From contig NZ_JAQITA010000003.1 in the NCBI RefSeq assembly GCF_028618575.1, positions 1-64,000 on the forward strand: a DNA stretch of 64,000 bases. Reading direction: 5' to 3'. Shown piece after piece: positions 33,169 to 43,196 of the stretch. The position numbers and the translations under genes are program-made. Under the pieces are notes generated by a model. It was not told where the DNA came from, searched no databases, and worked only from the letters and a program-made list of their open reading frames with translations. Source of the stretch: Bartonella sp. ML70XJBT.G. Its GTDB lineage: Bacteria; Pseudomonadota; Alphaproteobacteria; Rhizobiales; Rhizobiaceae. The number at the start of each line of letters is the position of its first letter. Positions within the stretch are counted from its first letter, which is position 1.

Positions 33169-33902
33169 AATGGAGTGAATCATTGGTGCTTTTAAGTAAT
33201 AAAAATGTAATCAGAGATTCTTCTATATGGAAGAAAACAAGATAGCCTTCTTTCTCTGTAGTGTCAGAATGAATAGCATCTGTAAAAATATAAGCTTTTC
33301 TGTGAACTTGCGCGTTTACAGAAAGTGGTGGGGGTGATTTTGAGTGTGGTGTTTTTCATCTTAAGAAAGAATGCAACCCATATAAACCTGCCCTCTGAAT
33401 GTCTTCATAACAAACGATAATGGTTTACAGCCTTATAGTTTGTATATGCGATATTTCTCTGCAAGCACAATTTTTTTACAGAGCTTATAATATTCTCTCA
33501 TCCCCAAAATTACACTTCATTGGCAAAGAAGACATCCGCTATAGATTTTACTGTTGAGTAGCAAAATCCTCCTCTCTAATGTCTATTTTGAAGGCGATTT
33601 TCTCAAACAGCTAGAAAATCAGCTAACGCATTTTATAAATTTCAGCTTATACTTTATGTTTTTTATATCATCTACCGATAGAAAACACTCAACAAAATGA
33701 ATAAATAACAAAAGAAACAGACAATATCGTCAACTTCATAAATCCCATTTTTCATCGTTTGAAGAAAATCCTTATCAACGCACGAATAATATTTTCCAGA
33801 TTATAAATCCGGATAATAAAGAAGGATTTGCATTCATACTATACAGTAATCTTGAATCAATTTATTGTTTTTCTTGGTTTTGAATAATACCCCTTTTCCC
33901 CT
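33169..33902. other. Intergenic stretch between converging genes, nothing recognised
   Basis: About 730 bases between the ends of ppiD and the NDUFAF6-like gene. No open frame of note, no tRNA and no clear terminator hairpin. A G-rich patch (AAAGTGGTGGGGGTG around 33320) stands out in otherwise AT-rich sequence, but I cannot assign it. Confidence 0.5.
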
Positions 33903-34763
33903 TTATGATATTTTTGGAAAATTACCGCTTATCGCTGCCCATGTTATCATCCAATAGCGCCGAATTAACGGCAAAGTTGCGCTTTCTTGAAAAACTGCTG
34001 CTCCCAACTGCTGCGCTCTTTGAAGAGATGCTGGTATAATTGCCAATGGAAGAAATGCTGGTTTAAGCATTCTAGGCAAAGCATGAGAACGTTCATAAAA
34101 CTTTGTATAATGATCTCGCGATAACGCTACCATAGCTTCAATAATATGATATTTCTGTTCGTTACTGACACGATGAGACTCTAAATCTCTCCTCTCCACT
34201 CCTACAGTCTTTAGCACATCAGCAGGTAAATAATAATGATATCGTGATTGCATAAATGATAAAAGACGCAACACACCACTTAATCCTTGTGCGATTCCTC
34301 CATGTTCACAGGCATCTGTAAAATCTTGTGTTCCATTAGGAGCTAATATCTGACAAGAAAGCTGTAAAATGATGCTCGCAGTTTCACCCCAGTAGAATTC
34401 AAGATCATGAAGAGTTTCTATCGGATTGTGATAAAGATCCAAAATTTGCGCATTGCAGTACCGTAAAAAAGCTGTTTTGGGTAAATCAAAAAGAGCCATT
34501 GCAGCAAGCAAATCAGCCAAAATTGGATTATTGTTACTTTTTTGTATTTCACCATGAGCAATCGAATCATACCACCAACGTAACCGTATCTCACCGATAA
34601 GCGGATCGTGTACGATTTCACGAATACGAGAAACTTCTACATTAAAAGCGTAAAGAGCAGCTAATGCTCTGCGCTTTTTTTTAGGCGCAAACAAAACCGA
34701 TATATAGCGATCACGATCTGTGGCACGTAAAATATCAAGATAATAAGGAAGAGAATCTATCAT
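33903..34763 (-). CDS. Squalene/phytoene synthase-fold protein, NDUFAF6-like complex I assembly factor
   Basis: 286 residues from ATG 34763, with AGAGG eight bases upstream; a TTG at 34796 is less likely. The all-helical trans-isoprenyl synthase fold is recognised from DRDRYISVLFAPKKKRRALAA, LYAFNVEVSRI, RLRWWYDSI and the later GIAQGLSGVLR. The Asp-rich catalytic motif of phytoene and squalene synthases, expected at YAFNVEVSRI, has no aspartates. It is therefore more likely the bacterial counterpart of NDUFAF6, which helps assemble respiratory complex I. The Mth938-like gene at 36448 fits this, being related to the other assembly factor NDUFAF3. Confidence 0.8.
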   Translation of the reverse strand: MIDSLPYYLDILRATDRDRYISVLFAPKKKRRALAALYAFNVEVSRIREIVHDPLIGEIRLRWWYDSIAHGEIQKSNNNPILADLLAAMALFDLPKTAFLRYCNAQILDLYHNPIETLHDLEFYWGETASIILQLSCQILAPNGTQDFTDACEHGGIAQGLSGVLRLLSFMQSRYHYYLPADVLKTVGVERRDLESHRVSNEQKYHIIEAMVALSRDHYTKFYERSHALPRMLKPAFLPLAIIPASLQRAQQLGAAVFQESATLPLIRRYWMITWAAISGNFPKIS

Positions 34764-34990
34764 TCTATGACACCTCTTAACTTCCTTTTTAAACAATGAA
34801 TACCCTATTTTTATTCATATTTAAAAACGATAGATGAGAAAACACAACGAGAAGAATAAATTCTTCAAATATACTTCTATGAATCTATAGGAATTAAGAT
34901 TCCTTTTCTGGATATTTTTTGCTTACCCAAACATACAAACTCTTTTTATCTTTTAAAAGTTGACTTACTCTACAATACCGCCACTTGAGA

Positions 34991-35317
34991 ATGAATATTC
35001 ATAAATGGAAAAACAATCATGCAAGTTTATTCCTTTATGCCCATATTTCTACTGAAATGAGCGCGCAAATAAAAATCACTTTAGAGAGCATGCGTTCATC
35101 GCCTCAAGATCTCATTCCTATGATATCTTTACATGTAATGAATGAAGAATTTTGGTCTTTCAATGTCCAAATATCTCATCACATTACATGTAAAACTATA
35201 AAGGAGCTAAATGAAATATTTGAAAACACCAGTGCACTCTTTAAGAAAGAGTGTATCTGTGAAGTAACGCTATTCGTTACAGGAAATTCAAGCATGATAC
35301 ACGTACATAAGGTATAA
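34991..35317 (+). CDS. Hypothetical protein, uncertain
   Basis: A 108-codon frame from ATG 34991 (an upstream TTG at 34985 would add two codons), in a gene-poor stretch and divergent from the NDUFAF6-like gene. The product begins MNIHKWKNNHASLFLYAH and has no signal peptide, membrane span or motif I recognise. The ribosome site is weak (TTGAG). It may be real, a relic, or chance. Confidence 0.35.
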   Translation: MNIHKWKNNHASLFLYAHISTEMSAQIKITLESMRSSPQDLIPMISLHVMNEEFWSFNVQISHHITCKTIKELNEIFENTSALFKKECICEVTLFVTGNSSMIHVHKV

Positions 35318-36447
35318 ACTGCTAAGAATATGAAAAAACAGAATATGTTATGAAATCTCATTGATTGAAGAAAAGCTACACCGCCTCCCCTAAACTCACC
35401 AGCTCAATGGTCATTGAGCAAATTTCACTATAGGTAAATTAAAAAACAAAACTTTTCAAAGCTTCTTTTCTATTGGTTATTTTTCCTCTTTTCATCAACC
35501 AAAGCGCATGCCTTTCCCTAGCTTTCACTCCCATATATTCCATTCCATGTTACTAATATCATCTTCTATACCAATTCCTTCCAATAGATTCCTCTTTTTG
35601 ATGATACCCTTTATTCCCTCCAATATTTCTGTCTCACCATAGGGTATTTGTCTTTGATCAATATCAAATCTTATCATATTGGGTTTTTTGTGTATAACAG
35701 AGGTATAATTTTGACATAATACTTTGTTAATTTTTGCTCTAAAGCCATAATGCTTCTTCTTTATTTGTTTTTAACCATAGCAATGTTAGCATTTTTAAAA
35801 ATGAGGAAAAATAACCGGCTAAGCACTTACACTTTGAAACTAAAAACACCATACAAAGAAAATCACCCCACATAAACCTTCATTCTTTTACAGAGGAATT
35901 TATGAAAATTGCTTGCATAATACTGCGGAGTTTTTGATGGAAACCTGAAATAGAGTGGACATTCACCATCCCAAAATTGAGATACAATAACTGCATTACT
36001 CGTTTTTTCTCGTGATTGAGCAATTGTCTTCTCTACATAAAAGGCATGAACTGTATCATTGAACTTGCTCAATATTCAGCAATTTATAATGATAGATATT
36101 TCGCTTGAAAGTTATGATTATATTCTAAAAGGAAAAAATAATCTTGAGTTTAGGTATTTATATCAGATGTTGTTATACCACACACTCATTCTTTCAAGAA
36201 AAGGCATAATAGCGGCTTAACGATGTTGTTGAGCGCTGTCTACCCTTACACTATCAAGCCAAAACGCTTTTTTAGCTATACATCAGGAAAGTATTGAAGT
36301 TCCATACATAAAGAGAGCTCATCGGAAAAAACGCTATAAAAGAGATAAAAATATCTTCCTCTAAAGAGAAAATAAATAAAAAATTAAGAGAATCAATAAT
36401 GACAAAATTTTCTATTTTAACCTATCTTTCTTTTCTTAAATAAAATA
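35318..36447. other. 1.1 kb gene-poor AT-rich region
   Basis: Between the hypothetical frame and the Mth938-like gene I find no supportable gene. The longest frame (35863-36072, minus) needs a TTG start without a ribosome site. The one clear structure is a perfect hairpin at 35402-35419. It looks like decayed DNA separating two genes that are neighbours in other Rhizobiales. Confidence 0.5.
35402..35419. repeat. Perfect inverted repeat, 8-bp arms
   Basis: GCTCAATG and CATTGAGC separated by GT. No T-run follows on either strand, so it is not a typical terminator. It could be a protein-binding palindrome or a remnant. Confidence 0.5.
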
Positions 36448-36834
36448 TCATTCTACTGCAAACAATAACGCAGCAACCGCACGATCTTCAGCCAACAAAA
36501 CATTAAATGTACGCACAGCAGCCCCTGTACTCATTGTATCCGATGATATTCGCTTTTCCCATAAAAGCATTCGTAATTCCTCAGGCAACCGCAATAATTC
36601 AACTCCAGTACCTATGAGCAAAACCTCAATCTCAGATGCCTCTTCTAAAATTCGAGATATATCCTCTTTAGTGGGAATTGGCCCTTCCATGTCAATACCA
36701 TAAATACCTGATGGTACACAAATAATAGATCCTTTATGGGACATATCAGCAAAACGAAATCCACCATTTCCATAAGCATCAATAGGTGCGCGTCTTGGAA
36801 AATGTGCTTCACGGATTTGAATGGCATGAGACAT
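36448..36834 (-). CDS. Mth938-like domain protein (DUF498, NDUFAF3-related)
   Basis: 128 residues from ATG 36834, with AAGGG eight bases upstream. The family pattern is visible: IDAYGNGGFRFADMSHKGSI, then a central IEVLLIGTGVELLRLPEEL and SSDTMSTGAAVRTFNVLLAEDRAVAALLFAVE. Mitochondrial NDUFAF3 is a complex I assembly factor; bacterial members are thought to act similarly (family inference). In Rhizobiales this gene normally lies between secDF and the NDUFAF6-like gene. Confidence 0.85.
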   Translation of the reverse strand: MSHAIQIREAHFPRRAPIDAYGNGGFRFADMSHKGSIICVPSGIYGIDMEGPIPTKEDISRILEEASEIEVLLIGTGVELLRLPEELRMLLWEKRISSDTMSTGAAVRTFNVLLAEDRAVAALLFAVE

Positions 36835-36837
36835 CAA

Positions 36838-37333
36838 AAGTACCCTTTATGTTTGATAACTAATTGCATTTTTACTCTCTCTTCTCAAAATCAGTAAAGG
36901 GTCTGTAATAAATAGTGCTAGAATAATCATACCTCGCATAGCAATATTGATGCATCCCTCATACAAAATACCCTTCTAACCATACAGTAAGCATTCAATT
37001 GAAAATCTGTTTATCGATTTTATAAAAGCTTATAATAAGATGCTATTAAATATCATATTCATTTCAATATATTGAGCTAAAACACTCTTTCAGACTATTC
37101 ACTAAAAACAGATAACCTCTGTTCTCTTAAACAATAAACTTATTCAAAAAATAGGAAAATTGACTACAACACTTAGCAAATGAAATATTACTTTTTAGTA
37201 GTCTTTCAATAATTCAGGGATTATGTTCATTTATCGACTACGAAACTGCCCATAAGCTGAATATTTTTTATACAGAAGTTATCCATTTTTATAAAAATAC
37301 ATTGTCAAATAACGTCATAAGCTGCAATTATAT
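36838..37333. other. 0.5 kb intergenic stretch where secDF would be expected
   Basis: AT-rich, no open frame and no recognisable relic. From memory of rhizobial order, yajC is followed by secD/secF or a fused secDF; the space here is far too short for either. Confidence 0.5.
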
Positions 37334-37780
37334 TTAAGATTCACTTTCTTCTGATCCAGCTTTTTTCTCTTCAGTTACACTTACATTTTTCTTTGTTTTA
37401 GTCTTAGATTTTTGTGGTGTTTTTGGTTTAGTATTCAATTTTGATTTTTTTTCCGCAATGGGTTCTCCTTTAACACGTACATCAGTTAATGTGGAACGGA
37501 TAACGCGAACACGCGTGTCATCACCAATCTCAACCTCTAATTCACCACTCTCATGGTAAACTTTTGTAACCTTGCCGATAATACCACCGCCTGTTATAAC
37601 GGTATCACCACGGCGCACAGCATCAAGCATTTCCTGACGCTTTTTCATTTGTAGACGCTGTGGGCGAATCATAAAAAAATACATAATTACAAAAATTAAA
37701 ATGAATGGAACAAAGCTAACAAGTGAGGTCCCATTGGAAACACCGCCTGCAACTTGAGCATAAGCGTTACTAATAAACAT
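37334..37780 (-). CDS. yajC: YajC, preprotein translocase accessory subunit
   Basis: 148 residues. One membrane span (about 22-42, FVPFILIFVIMYFFMIRPQRLQMK) carries the family signature FFMIRPQ. It is followed by a small domain (MLDAVRRGDTVITGGGIIGKVTKV) and a Lys-rich tail (about 110-148). The start has GGAGATCAAA before ATG. YajC associates with SecDF in the Sec system, but secDF is absent from its usual place downstream. Confidence 0.95.
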   Translation of the reverse strand: MFISNAYAQVAGGVSNGTSLVSFVPFILIFVIMYFFMIRPQRLQMKKRQEMLDAVRRGDTVITGGGIIGKVTKVYHESGELEVEIGDDTRVRVIRSTLTDVRVKGEPIAEKKSKLNTKPKTPQKSKTKTKKNVSVTEEKKAGSEESES

Positions 37781-38167
37781 TTTGATCTCCTATAGATAAA
37801 CTTCAGGTAATTCCCACTCCATTAAAATAGACTTTTGACTCAGAAAAAAAGCTCTCCCAGAGGAATTGTCATACAAAGCGATAACGACACAATGTAACCA
37901 TAGCTTTATAGAAAGGAAATAAAACCTTAAAAGACAGAAGGCAACGAGAAAAAACTCTTCAGAAACAGATTTATTTTCTTCCTTTATATATCATACGCAT
38001 CCTCATTAACGGAAGAATTAACGATATAAATCAATTGTATTATCTTTTAACAAACTAAACTAACGACTCTTTTTTAGTACATGACTTTCCTATCGAAATA
38101 CTCTTTCGTTTCAGAAAAAGGATTATTCTGTTTTCAATCTATCTAAACTATAGATTTTCAAAATGAA
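37781..38167. other. Intergenic stretch, nothing recognised
   Basis: 387 bases between yajC and the LytM lipoprotein gene. It probably includes the yajC promoter. No gene or strong hairpin seen. Confidence 0.45.
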
Positions 38168-39340
38168 TTAGTTTTCTAAATATTTGCTAGGATCGACAGG
38201 TAATGAATTCTTACGCACCTCAAAATAAACGCGTGGCGTTTTAACATTGCCAGAAACACCAGATTTAGCAATCTCATCTCCACGCCGTACCCTTTGGCCC
38301 TTGCTCACAACAAGCTTACTGTTACATCCATAAATAGTAATAATATTGTTCTCATGTCGAATCATAACAACATTGCCTAGTTCTTTTAACCCATCACTTG
38401 CATAGATAACGACACCATTTTCTGCCGCCTTTACCGATGAACCTTCAGGCACAGCAATATCTATCCCTCTATTCGTTGCCGTTCCTTTTTTCTGACCAAA
38501 CTGACTTAATAAACGTCCTCTTACAGGCCAACGCATCTTAGAAATTCCTGTGGCTTGCGGAGTCACAATATTATCTGTATTCGTAACACCATTTGACAAA
38601 CCCGTCTCAGGACTGAATTGTGTCATCTGTTTAGAAGAATTTTTCTCAATACTTGAATTGTTCACCCTAGCAGAAGGAAGAGTTGTAACCGGCGCTTTAT
38701 CAGTAGGTGAAACCTTCTTCTGTCTTGTAGAAGACGTGACTTGAGACTGATATGAGGATTCTGCTGCTGATGTTCCCCTATCATGATTATAGGTGTTTGA
38801 AGTTGCTAGTGTGCGCTTTCTTGGAACCACGAGTACTTGACCAATATAAATAGAATTATTGTTTATACCATTTGCTGATTTCAATGCTTCAACACTCACT
38901 CCTATTTGCCGTGCAATGCTTAACAGTGTATCGCCACTTTGAACAATATAAGAGTTTCGCCGAAAGATCGGAGAATTATCTATTTGTGAACGGGAAAGAG
39001 TTCCAAGATTGCGTGGCGGTGTCCCCATAATCCGGCTATCAGGAGAGGTCCCTCCTTGTTGTGGAGAATCATACCCAATATCATCGCCTGTCCATGAATC
39101 ACCACTCTGATCTACTGGAGGCAAATCAGTGCTTTGTATCATGCTACCATAGGGCGATGCTTGCGGATCTGCAGGCATAGGTGTGAATATATTCGGGTGT
39201 GATGATCCTGCGCGATGAGAGAAAATATTCGTGAAGCGCTGCGTGCCAGAACTACACCCCGCAAAAATCATTATCATCACTAAAAAAGCTATTGTTTGAA
39301 AATAACCCCGAAAAATACTACCCAAAACCTTTAACCACAT
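38168..39340 (-). CDS. Lipoprotein with LysM and degenerate M23/LytM domain (NlpD/EnvC-like)
   Basis: 390 residues from ATG 39340; a GTG four codons upstream is possible. A signal peptide ends in the lipobox IFAGC (Cys29), so it is a lipoprotein. A LysM peptidoglycan-binding domain (YIVQSGDTLLSIARQIGVS, about 131-174) follows a low-complexity stretch. The C-terminal LytM fold (about 270-388) has lost its metal ligands: the His of HxxxD is Asn in NRGIDIAVP, a His is replaced in IYGCNSK, and the HxH motif reads VYFEVR. This is the pattern of NlpD and EnvC, which activate cell-wall amidases at division without cutting themselves. Confidence 0.88.
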   Translation of the reverse strand: MWLKVLGSIFRGYFQTIAFLVMIMIFAGCSSGTQRFTNIFSHRAGSSHPNIFTPMPADPQASPYGSMIQSTDLPPVDQSGDSWTGDDIGYDSPQQGGTSPDSRIMGTPPRNLGTLSRSQIDNSPIFRRNSYIVQSGDTLLSIARQIGVSVEALKSANGINNNSIYIGQVLVVPRKRTLATSNTYNHDRGTSAAESSYQSQVTSSTRQKKVSPTDKAPVTTLPSARVNNSSIEKNSSKQMTQFSPETGLSNGVTNTDNIVTPQATGISKMRWPVRGRLLSQFGQKKGTATNRGIDIAVPEGSSVKAAENGVVIYASDGLKELGNVVMIRHENNIITIYGCNSKLVVSKGQRVRRGDEIAKSGVSGNVKTPRVYFEVRKNSLPVDPSKYLEN

Positions 39341-39511
39341 AGTTTTGCCCACTCGTCAATACTCAACTCATTCTATTAAAGCTTTTTAATATTACCTAAG
39401 AGTTAAAATTCGCTATTTTATTCATAAATATCTTTATAATAAGATCAAAATGAATTTATCGTAAAATAAAAAGGGAAAAGAGTCTGTACAGTATCTTAAA
39501 GCTAAAAAAAT

Positions 39512-40171
39512 TTACAGTATTTCTGCAAGGCCTTTAATAAAAGGCTGATAACGCACTTGAAACATTTCTAAACACTCAAATTGGCTACCAATTTTCCTAT
39601 AACGTGTCATCTTTTGTACCCCTTCATCAGGTCCTATAGCTTGAATAAGAATCCCATTTTCAGCTAAAAGATTGAGAAATTCTTGAGGTTCATCTGAACG
39701 TGATGGCCAAATGAGAATACGATCAAATGATCCTAAACCTGTCACTGTGTAGCTTCCGTCCATCTGCCGTATAACAATATTTTCAAGCCCTAAACTTTGA
39801 AATCTCTGACCTGCCAAATCAACCAATGTTTTATAACGATCAATAGTTGTCACGCGGTCACTCAGACATGCCATAAGAGCTGTACAAAAACCAGACCCTG
39901 TACCAATTTCCAAAACACGATGTTTTTTCTTCAATGATAAAGCAAAAAGAATTAAAAGCTGTTCTTCTAAACGCTCAATATATTCACCACACTCAATCGG
40001 AATAATTTTATTATCATAAGCACTGTTGAACCAAGAAGACGCAACAAATTGTTGACGCGGAATTTTCTCAAATGCCGAAAAAAAGCGAACATCATCAATT
40101 CCTTTGCTACGCATTTTCAGCACAAGGCTGGCCAATTCCTCACGAAATCGTAAAATACCCTTTTGCTCCAT
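39512..40171 (-). CDS. pcm: Protein-L-isoaspartate O-methyltransferase family protein
   Basis: 219 residues from ATG 40171, which fits the family start; an in-frame ATG at 40210 would add 13 residues and cannot be ruled out. The SAM-binding motif VLEIGTGSGFCTALMA is about residues 81-96, followed by VTTIDRYKTLVDLA. It repairs isoaspartyl residues in aged proteins. The usual substrate-binding region before the SAM motif (with SAPH in E. coli) is different here (IPIECGEYIERLEEQ), so activity should not be taken for granted. In Rhizobiales surE usually sits between serS and pcm; only about 130 bases separate them here. Confidence 0.85.
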   Translation of the reverse strand: MEQKGILRFREELASLVLKMRSKGIDDVRFFSAFEKIPRQQFVASSWFNSAYDNKIIPIECGEYIERLEEQLLILFALSLKKKHRVLEIGTGSGFCTALMACLSDRVTTIDRYKTLVDLAGQRFQSLGLENIVIRQMDGSYTVTGLGSFDRILIWPSRSDEPQEFLNLLAENGILIQAIGPDEGVQKMTRYRKIGSQFECLEMFQVRYQPFIKGLAEIL

Positions 40172-40305
40172 AGTGTCATTCGTTCTCCAATGAAGTGGTA
40201 CCCTTGCCATACCTACAACTCATTTTTTAAAATGGCAAAGCCTTGTCTTTACACGTCACCATCTCTTAGCAAGAAACATGGAGTGCTTCTTTTTTGTTAT
40301 AAAAT

Positions 40306-41583
40306 TTAAGCGGTAATACAACGTACGCCTTTCATATAGGGCTGTAAAACATCTGGAACAATAATTGATCCATCAGCTTGCTGATAATTCTCCAAAACAG
40401 CGATAAGACAACGTCCAATAGCTGTACCAGAACCATTAAGACTATGCACAAAGTGCAATGTTTTATCGCCTTCTCTACGGTAGCGCGCATTCATACGTCG
40501 CCCTTGAAAATCTCCACAAACTGAACAACTGGAAATTTCACGATAACATCCTTGCCCTGGAAGCCAAACTTCAATGTCATAAGTTTTACGTGCAGCAAAG
40601 CCCATATCACCTGTAGAAAGAACTACCGTGCGAAAAGGCAAACCGAGACGTTTCAGCACATCTTCTGCACACTCTGTCATACGTTCTAGTTCCATTAAAG
40701 ACTGCTCTTCAGTGGTAATTGATACCATTTCTACCTTCCAAAACTGGTGCTGACGTAACATCCCACGCGTATCACGCCCTGCTGCACCTGCCTCCGAACG
40801 AAAACAGGGCGTTAAAGAAGAAAACCGCAGTGGTAAATCTGACATTTCAAGAATTTCATTGTTCACCAAATTGGTTAACGGCACTTCTGCTGTAGAAATA
40901 AGCCATCGACCGTCTGTTGTCCGAAACAGATCATCCGCAAATTTTGGTAGCTGGGCTGCTCCGTAAACAATCTCATCACGAACAAGGAGAGGTGTTGAAA
41001 CTTCTGTATAACCATGCTCCTCAACATGCACATCAAGCATAAATTGACCTAATGCGCGTTCAAGCCGCGCCAAAGCTCCCGAAAGGACTGTAAAGCGCGC
41101 CCCTGATAAACGGCTTGCTCGTTCAAAGTCCATCTGTTTGAGATTTTGACCAAGATCAAAATGCTCCTTTGGTGTAAAGTCAAATGTTGGAGGTGTAGAA
41201 AAATGTCGAATAACAACATTATCGCTTTCATCTTTACCTTTTGGAACATCATCCAATGGAATATTCGGAAGTGCTGAAAGAACCTCCTCAATACTTTCCG
41301 TCAAACGCCTTTCTTCCACTGTAGCGGAAGAAAGAAAAGCTTTAATCTCTTCAACCTCCGCTCTCAAACGTTCAGCCATTTCTTGATTACATGCCGCTAA
41401 AGCTTGTCCTATTTCTTTTGAAGCTGCATTGCGACGCTCCTGTGCAGACTGCACTTTGGCAACATGTAATCGGCGTTCAAGATCAAGTTTTATTAATCTT
41501 TCTGCTTGCGGTTCAATGCCTCTATTTTCCAGTGCTTTATCTAATTTTTCAGGGTGTTCACGAATCCACTTAATATCAAGCAT
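40306..41583 (-). CDS. serS: Seryl-tRNA synthetase
   Basis: 425 residues from ATG 41583, which has GAGGA six bases upstream; the preceding TTG is rejected. An N-terminal coiled-coil arm (about 25-100) grips tRNA-Ser. The class II core has motif 2 ([21 protein letters not shown]) and motif 3 ([18 protein letters not shown]). It charges tRNA-Ser. It lies 57 bases downstream of tatC. Confidence 0.97.
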   Translation of the reverse strand: MLDIKWIREHPEKLDKALENRGIEPQAERLIKLDLERRLHVAKVQSAQERRNAASKEIGQALAACNQEMAERLRAEVEEIKAFLSSATVEERRLTESIEEVLSALPNIPLDDVPKGKDESDNVVIRHFSTPPTFDFTPKEHFDLGQNLKQMDFERASRLSGARFTVLSGALARLERALGQFMLDVHVEEHGYTEVSTPLLVRDEIVYGAAQLPKFADDLFRTTDGRWLISTAEVPLTNLVNNEILEMSDLPLRFSSLTPCFRSEAGAAGRDTRGMLRQHQFWKVEMVSITTEEQSLMELERMTECAEDVLKRLGLPFRTVVLSTGDMGFAARKTYDIEVWLPGQGCYREISSCSVCGDFQGRRMNARYRREGDKTLHFVHSLNGSGTAIGRCLIAVLENYQQADGSIIVPDVLQPYMKGVRCITA

Positions 41584-41643
41584 CAAAATTCCTCATTTAC
41601 ATCATTTCTATTCGTTCGCTATCACACGGGATATAAACTTCTC

Positions 41644-42426
41644 TTAAGAGATTTTTTTTCTCTTTTCTATACAGTAAGCAATTAAAATTGAAATCTCGTA
41701 AAGAGCTATCGTTGGTAAAGCTACTGCAAACATAGTAAAAAAATCCGACGGCGTTACTATCGCTGCAATTATAAAAGAGATAAGGATAGCCCACTTGCGT
41801 TTAGATATTAAACCATGAGAAGTTAAAAGTCCAACTTTCGTTAAAAGACTTGTCACAAGAGGTAATTGAAAAATCAAACCAAAAATGAGGATAAATGAGA
41901 TTATAAAGCTCAAATAATCGGAAATACGGACGATAAACTCTATTCTTAAATGAACATCTGGAAGAAATTGCTGAGAAAGGCTAAACCAAAGCATTATTGG
42001 TGCTAACAGAGCATAAACAAATGCCCCTCCAATACAAAATAAAATCGGTCCACCAAAGAGAAATGGCAAAAAAGCCATACGTTCATTTTTATAAAGTCCT
42101 GGTGCGATAAAGCTATAAAACTGAAAAGCTGTATAGGGAAAAGATAAAATAACTGCCCCAAAAGCCGAAAGTTTCATCTTTGCTAAAAAAGTTTCCCATA
42201 CTTGTGTTGATTGCAGACGAATATTCTCAGGATTACCACCTGATATTTTCATTGCCCATTGATAAGGCCATATGAGAAAATTTAAAATGTAATCTTTGAC
42301 AAGAAAACACAAAATAAAAGCTATAAAAAATGCAATAAGTGCAGCAATAATTCGCTGACGCAGTTCAATCAAATGCTCCAAAAGTGGAGCCATATTGGCA
42401 TCAACCTCATCCTTCTTAATATTCAT
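41644..42426 (-). CDS. tatC: TatC, twin-arginine translocase core subunit
   Basis: 260 residues with six predicted membrane spans. Family motifs: MAPLLEHLIELRQRIIAAL at the N-terminus and the periplasmic-loop FYSFIAPGLYKNER. TatC recognises twin-arginine signal peptides with TatB and recruits TatA for export of folded proteins. Its ATG overlaps the tatB stop by four bases. Confidence 0.97.
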   Translation of the reverse strand: MNIKKDEVDANMAPLLEHLIELRQRIIAALIAFFIAFILCFLVKDYILNFLIWPYQWAMKISGGNPENIRLQSTQVWETFLAKMKLSAFGAVILSFPYTAFQFYSFIAPGLYKNERMAFLPFLFGGPILFCIGGAFVYALLAPIMLWFSLSQQFLPDVHLRIEFIVRISDYLSFIISFILIFGLIFQLPLVTSLLTKVGLLTSHGLISKRKWAILISFIIAAIVTPSDFFTMFAVALPTIALYEISILIAYCIEKRKKIS

Positions 42427-42863
42427 GACGCACCCTCTTTCTCTTTGGAAATTAAAGAAATATTTCCAGAACTATGAGAATCAACGGATGCGATTAAATT
42501 TTCATTGGCTTTGTTTTGATCACATCTCAAAACTCCTTTCTCTTTTTTCAATTTATAGTGTGTCGTTTTTCCATCATAATTATTGCGGATATCCTCTACT
42601 GCATCATGAAAAGGATTAAAAGTCTCTGTCAGCTTCCTGTTTAGATCAAGATCATTCATATCCGACAACGTCTTTTGCAACTCATTAAGTTCGGCCTGTT
42701 TCATTGCATCATCAAACTGGTGACGAAATTCTTTTGCTGTTGAACGGACATAAGCTATTGCTCTTGCCATTGTTTTTAACATTTTAGGTAAATCTTTTGG
42801 TCCAACAACAACAATGAGAACAAGTAAGATCACGAGAAACTCTGGCCCATCAATCCCAAACAT
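42423..42863 (-). CDS. tatB: TatB, twin-arginine translocase subunit
   Basis: 146 residues. The N-terminal span MFGIDGPEFLVILLVLIVVVGPKDLPKM carries the TatB hallmark GPKDLP. An amphipathic helix and a variable hydrophilic tail follow. It lies 18 bases after tatA and overlaps tatC by four bases. Confidence 0.95.
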   Translation of the reverse strand: MFGIDGPEFLVILLVLIVVVGPKDLPKMLKTMARAIAYVRSTAKEFRHQFDDAMKQAELNELQKTLSDMNDLDLNRKLTETFNPFHDAVEDIRNNYDGKTTHYKLKKEKGVLRCDQNKANENLIASVDSHSSGNISLISKEKEGAS

Positions 42864-42881
42864 TGTTTATACTCGACTTTC

Positions 42882-43193
42882 TCATTCTATATGCTGCTTT
42901 TTAGCGACAGATGTCTTTCCTCTTTGAGAGGAAGAAGAAGCTTTTTTACGTACTGCTGCACGCTTTATCGTTAATGGTTCAGATTGTTGAAACTCAACAT
43001 CAATTGTTTTGGACGTATCTGCTACTTCATGCGTCTCTTCTATAGCGTCCTCTTCTTCCCTCATATTTTTTTTGAAAACTTTAATCCCCTTAGCAACATC
43101 ACCCATTAATTCAGAAACCTTGCCACGCCCAAAAAGTACAAGGATAATTAACAAAATTACAATTAAGTGCGTTGGTGAAAAAATATTACCCAT
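42882..43193 (-). CDS. tatA: TatA, twin-arginine translocase pore subunit
   Basis: 103 residues from ATG 43193, with GAGAG six bases upstream; the preceding GTG is too close to that site. A single span ([21 protein letters not shown]) is followed by an amphipathic helix with [14 protein letters not shown], then a charged tail. It leads the tatA-tatB-tatC-serS set. scpA/scpB, which precede tatA in many Rhizobiales, are not present upstream. Confidence 0.95.
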   Translation of the reverse strand: MGNIFSPTHLIVILLIILVLFGRGKVSELMGDVAKGIKVFKKNMREEEDAIEETHEVADTSKTIDVEFQQSEPLTIKRAAVRKKASSSSQRGKTSVAKKQHIE

Positions 43194-43196
43194 CAC

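Noticed and set aside
35863..36072. 69-codon frame on the minus strand
   Set aside because: It needs a TTG start without a ribosome site and has no resemblance to a known family.
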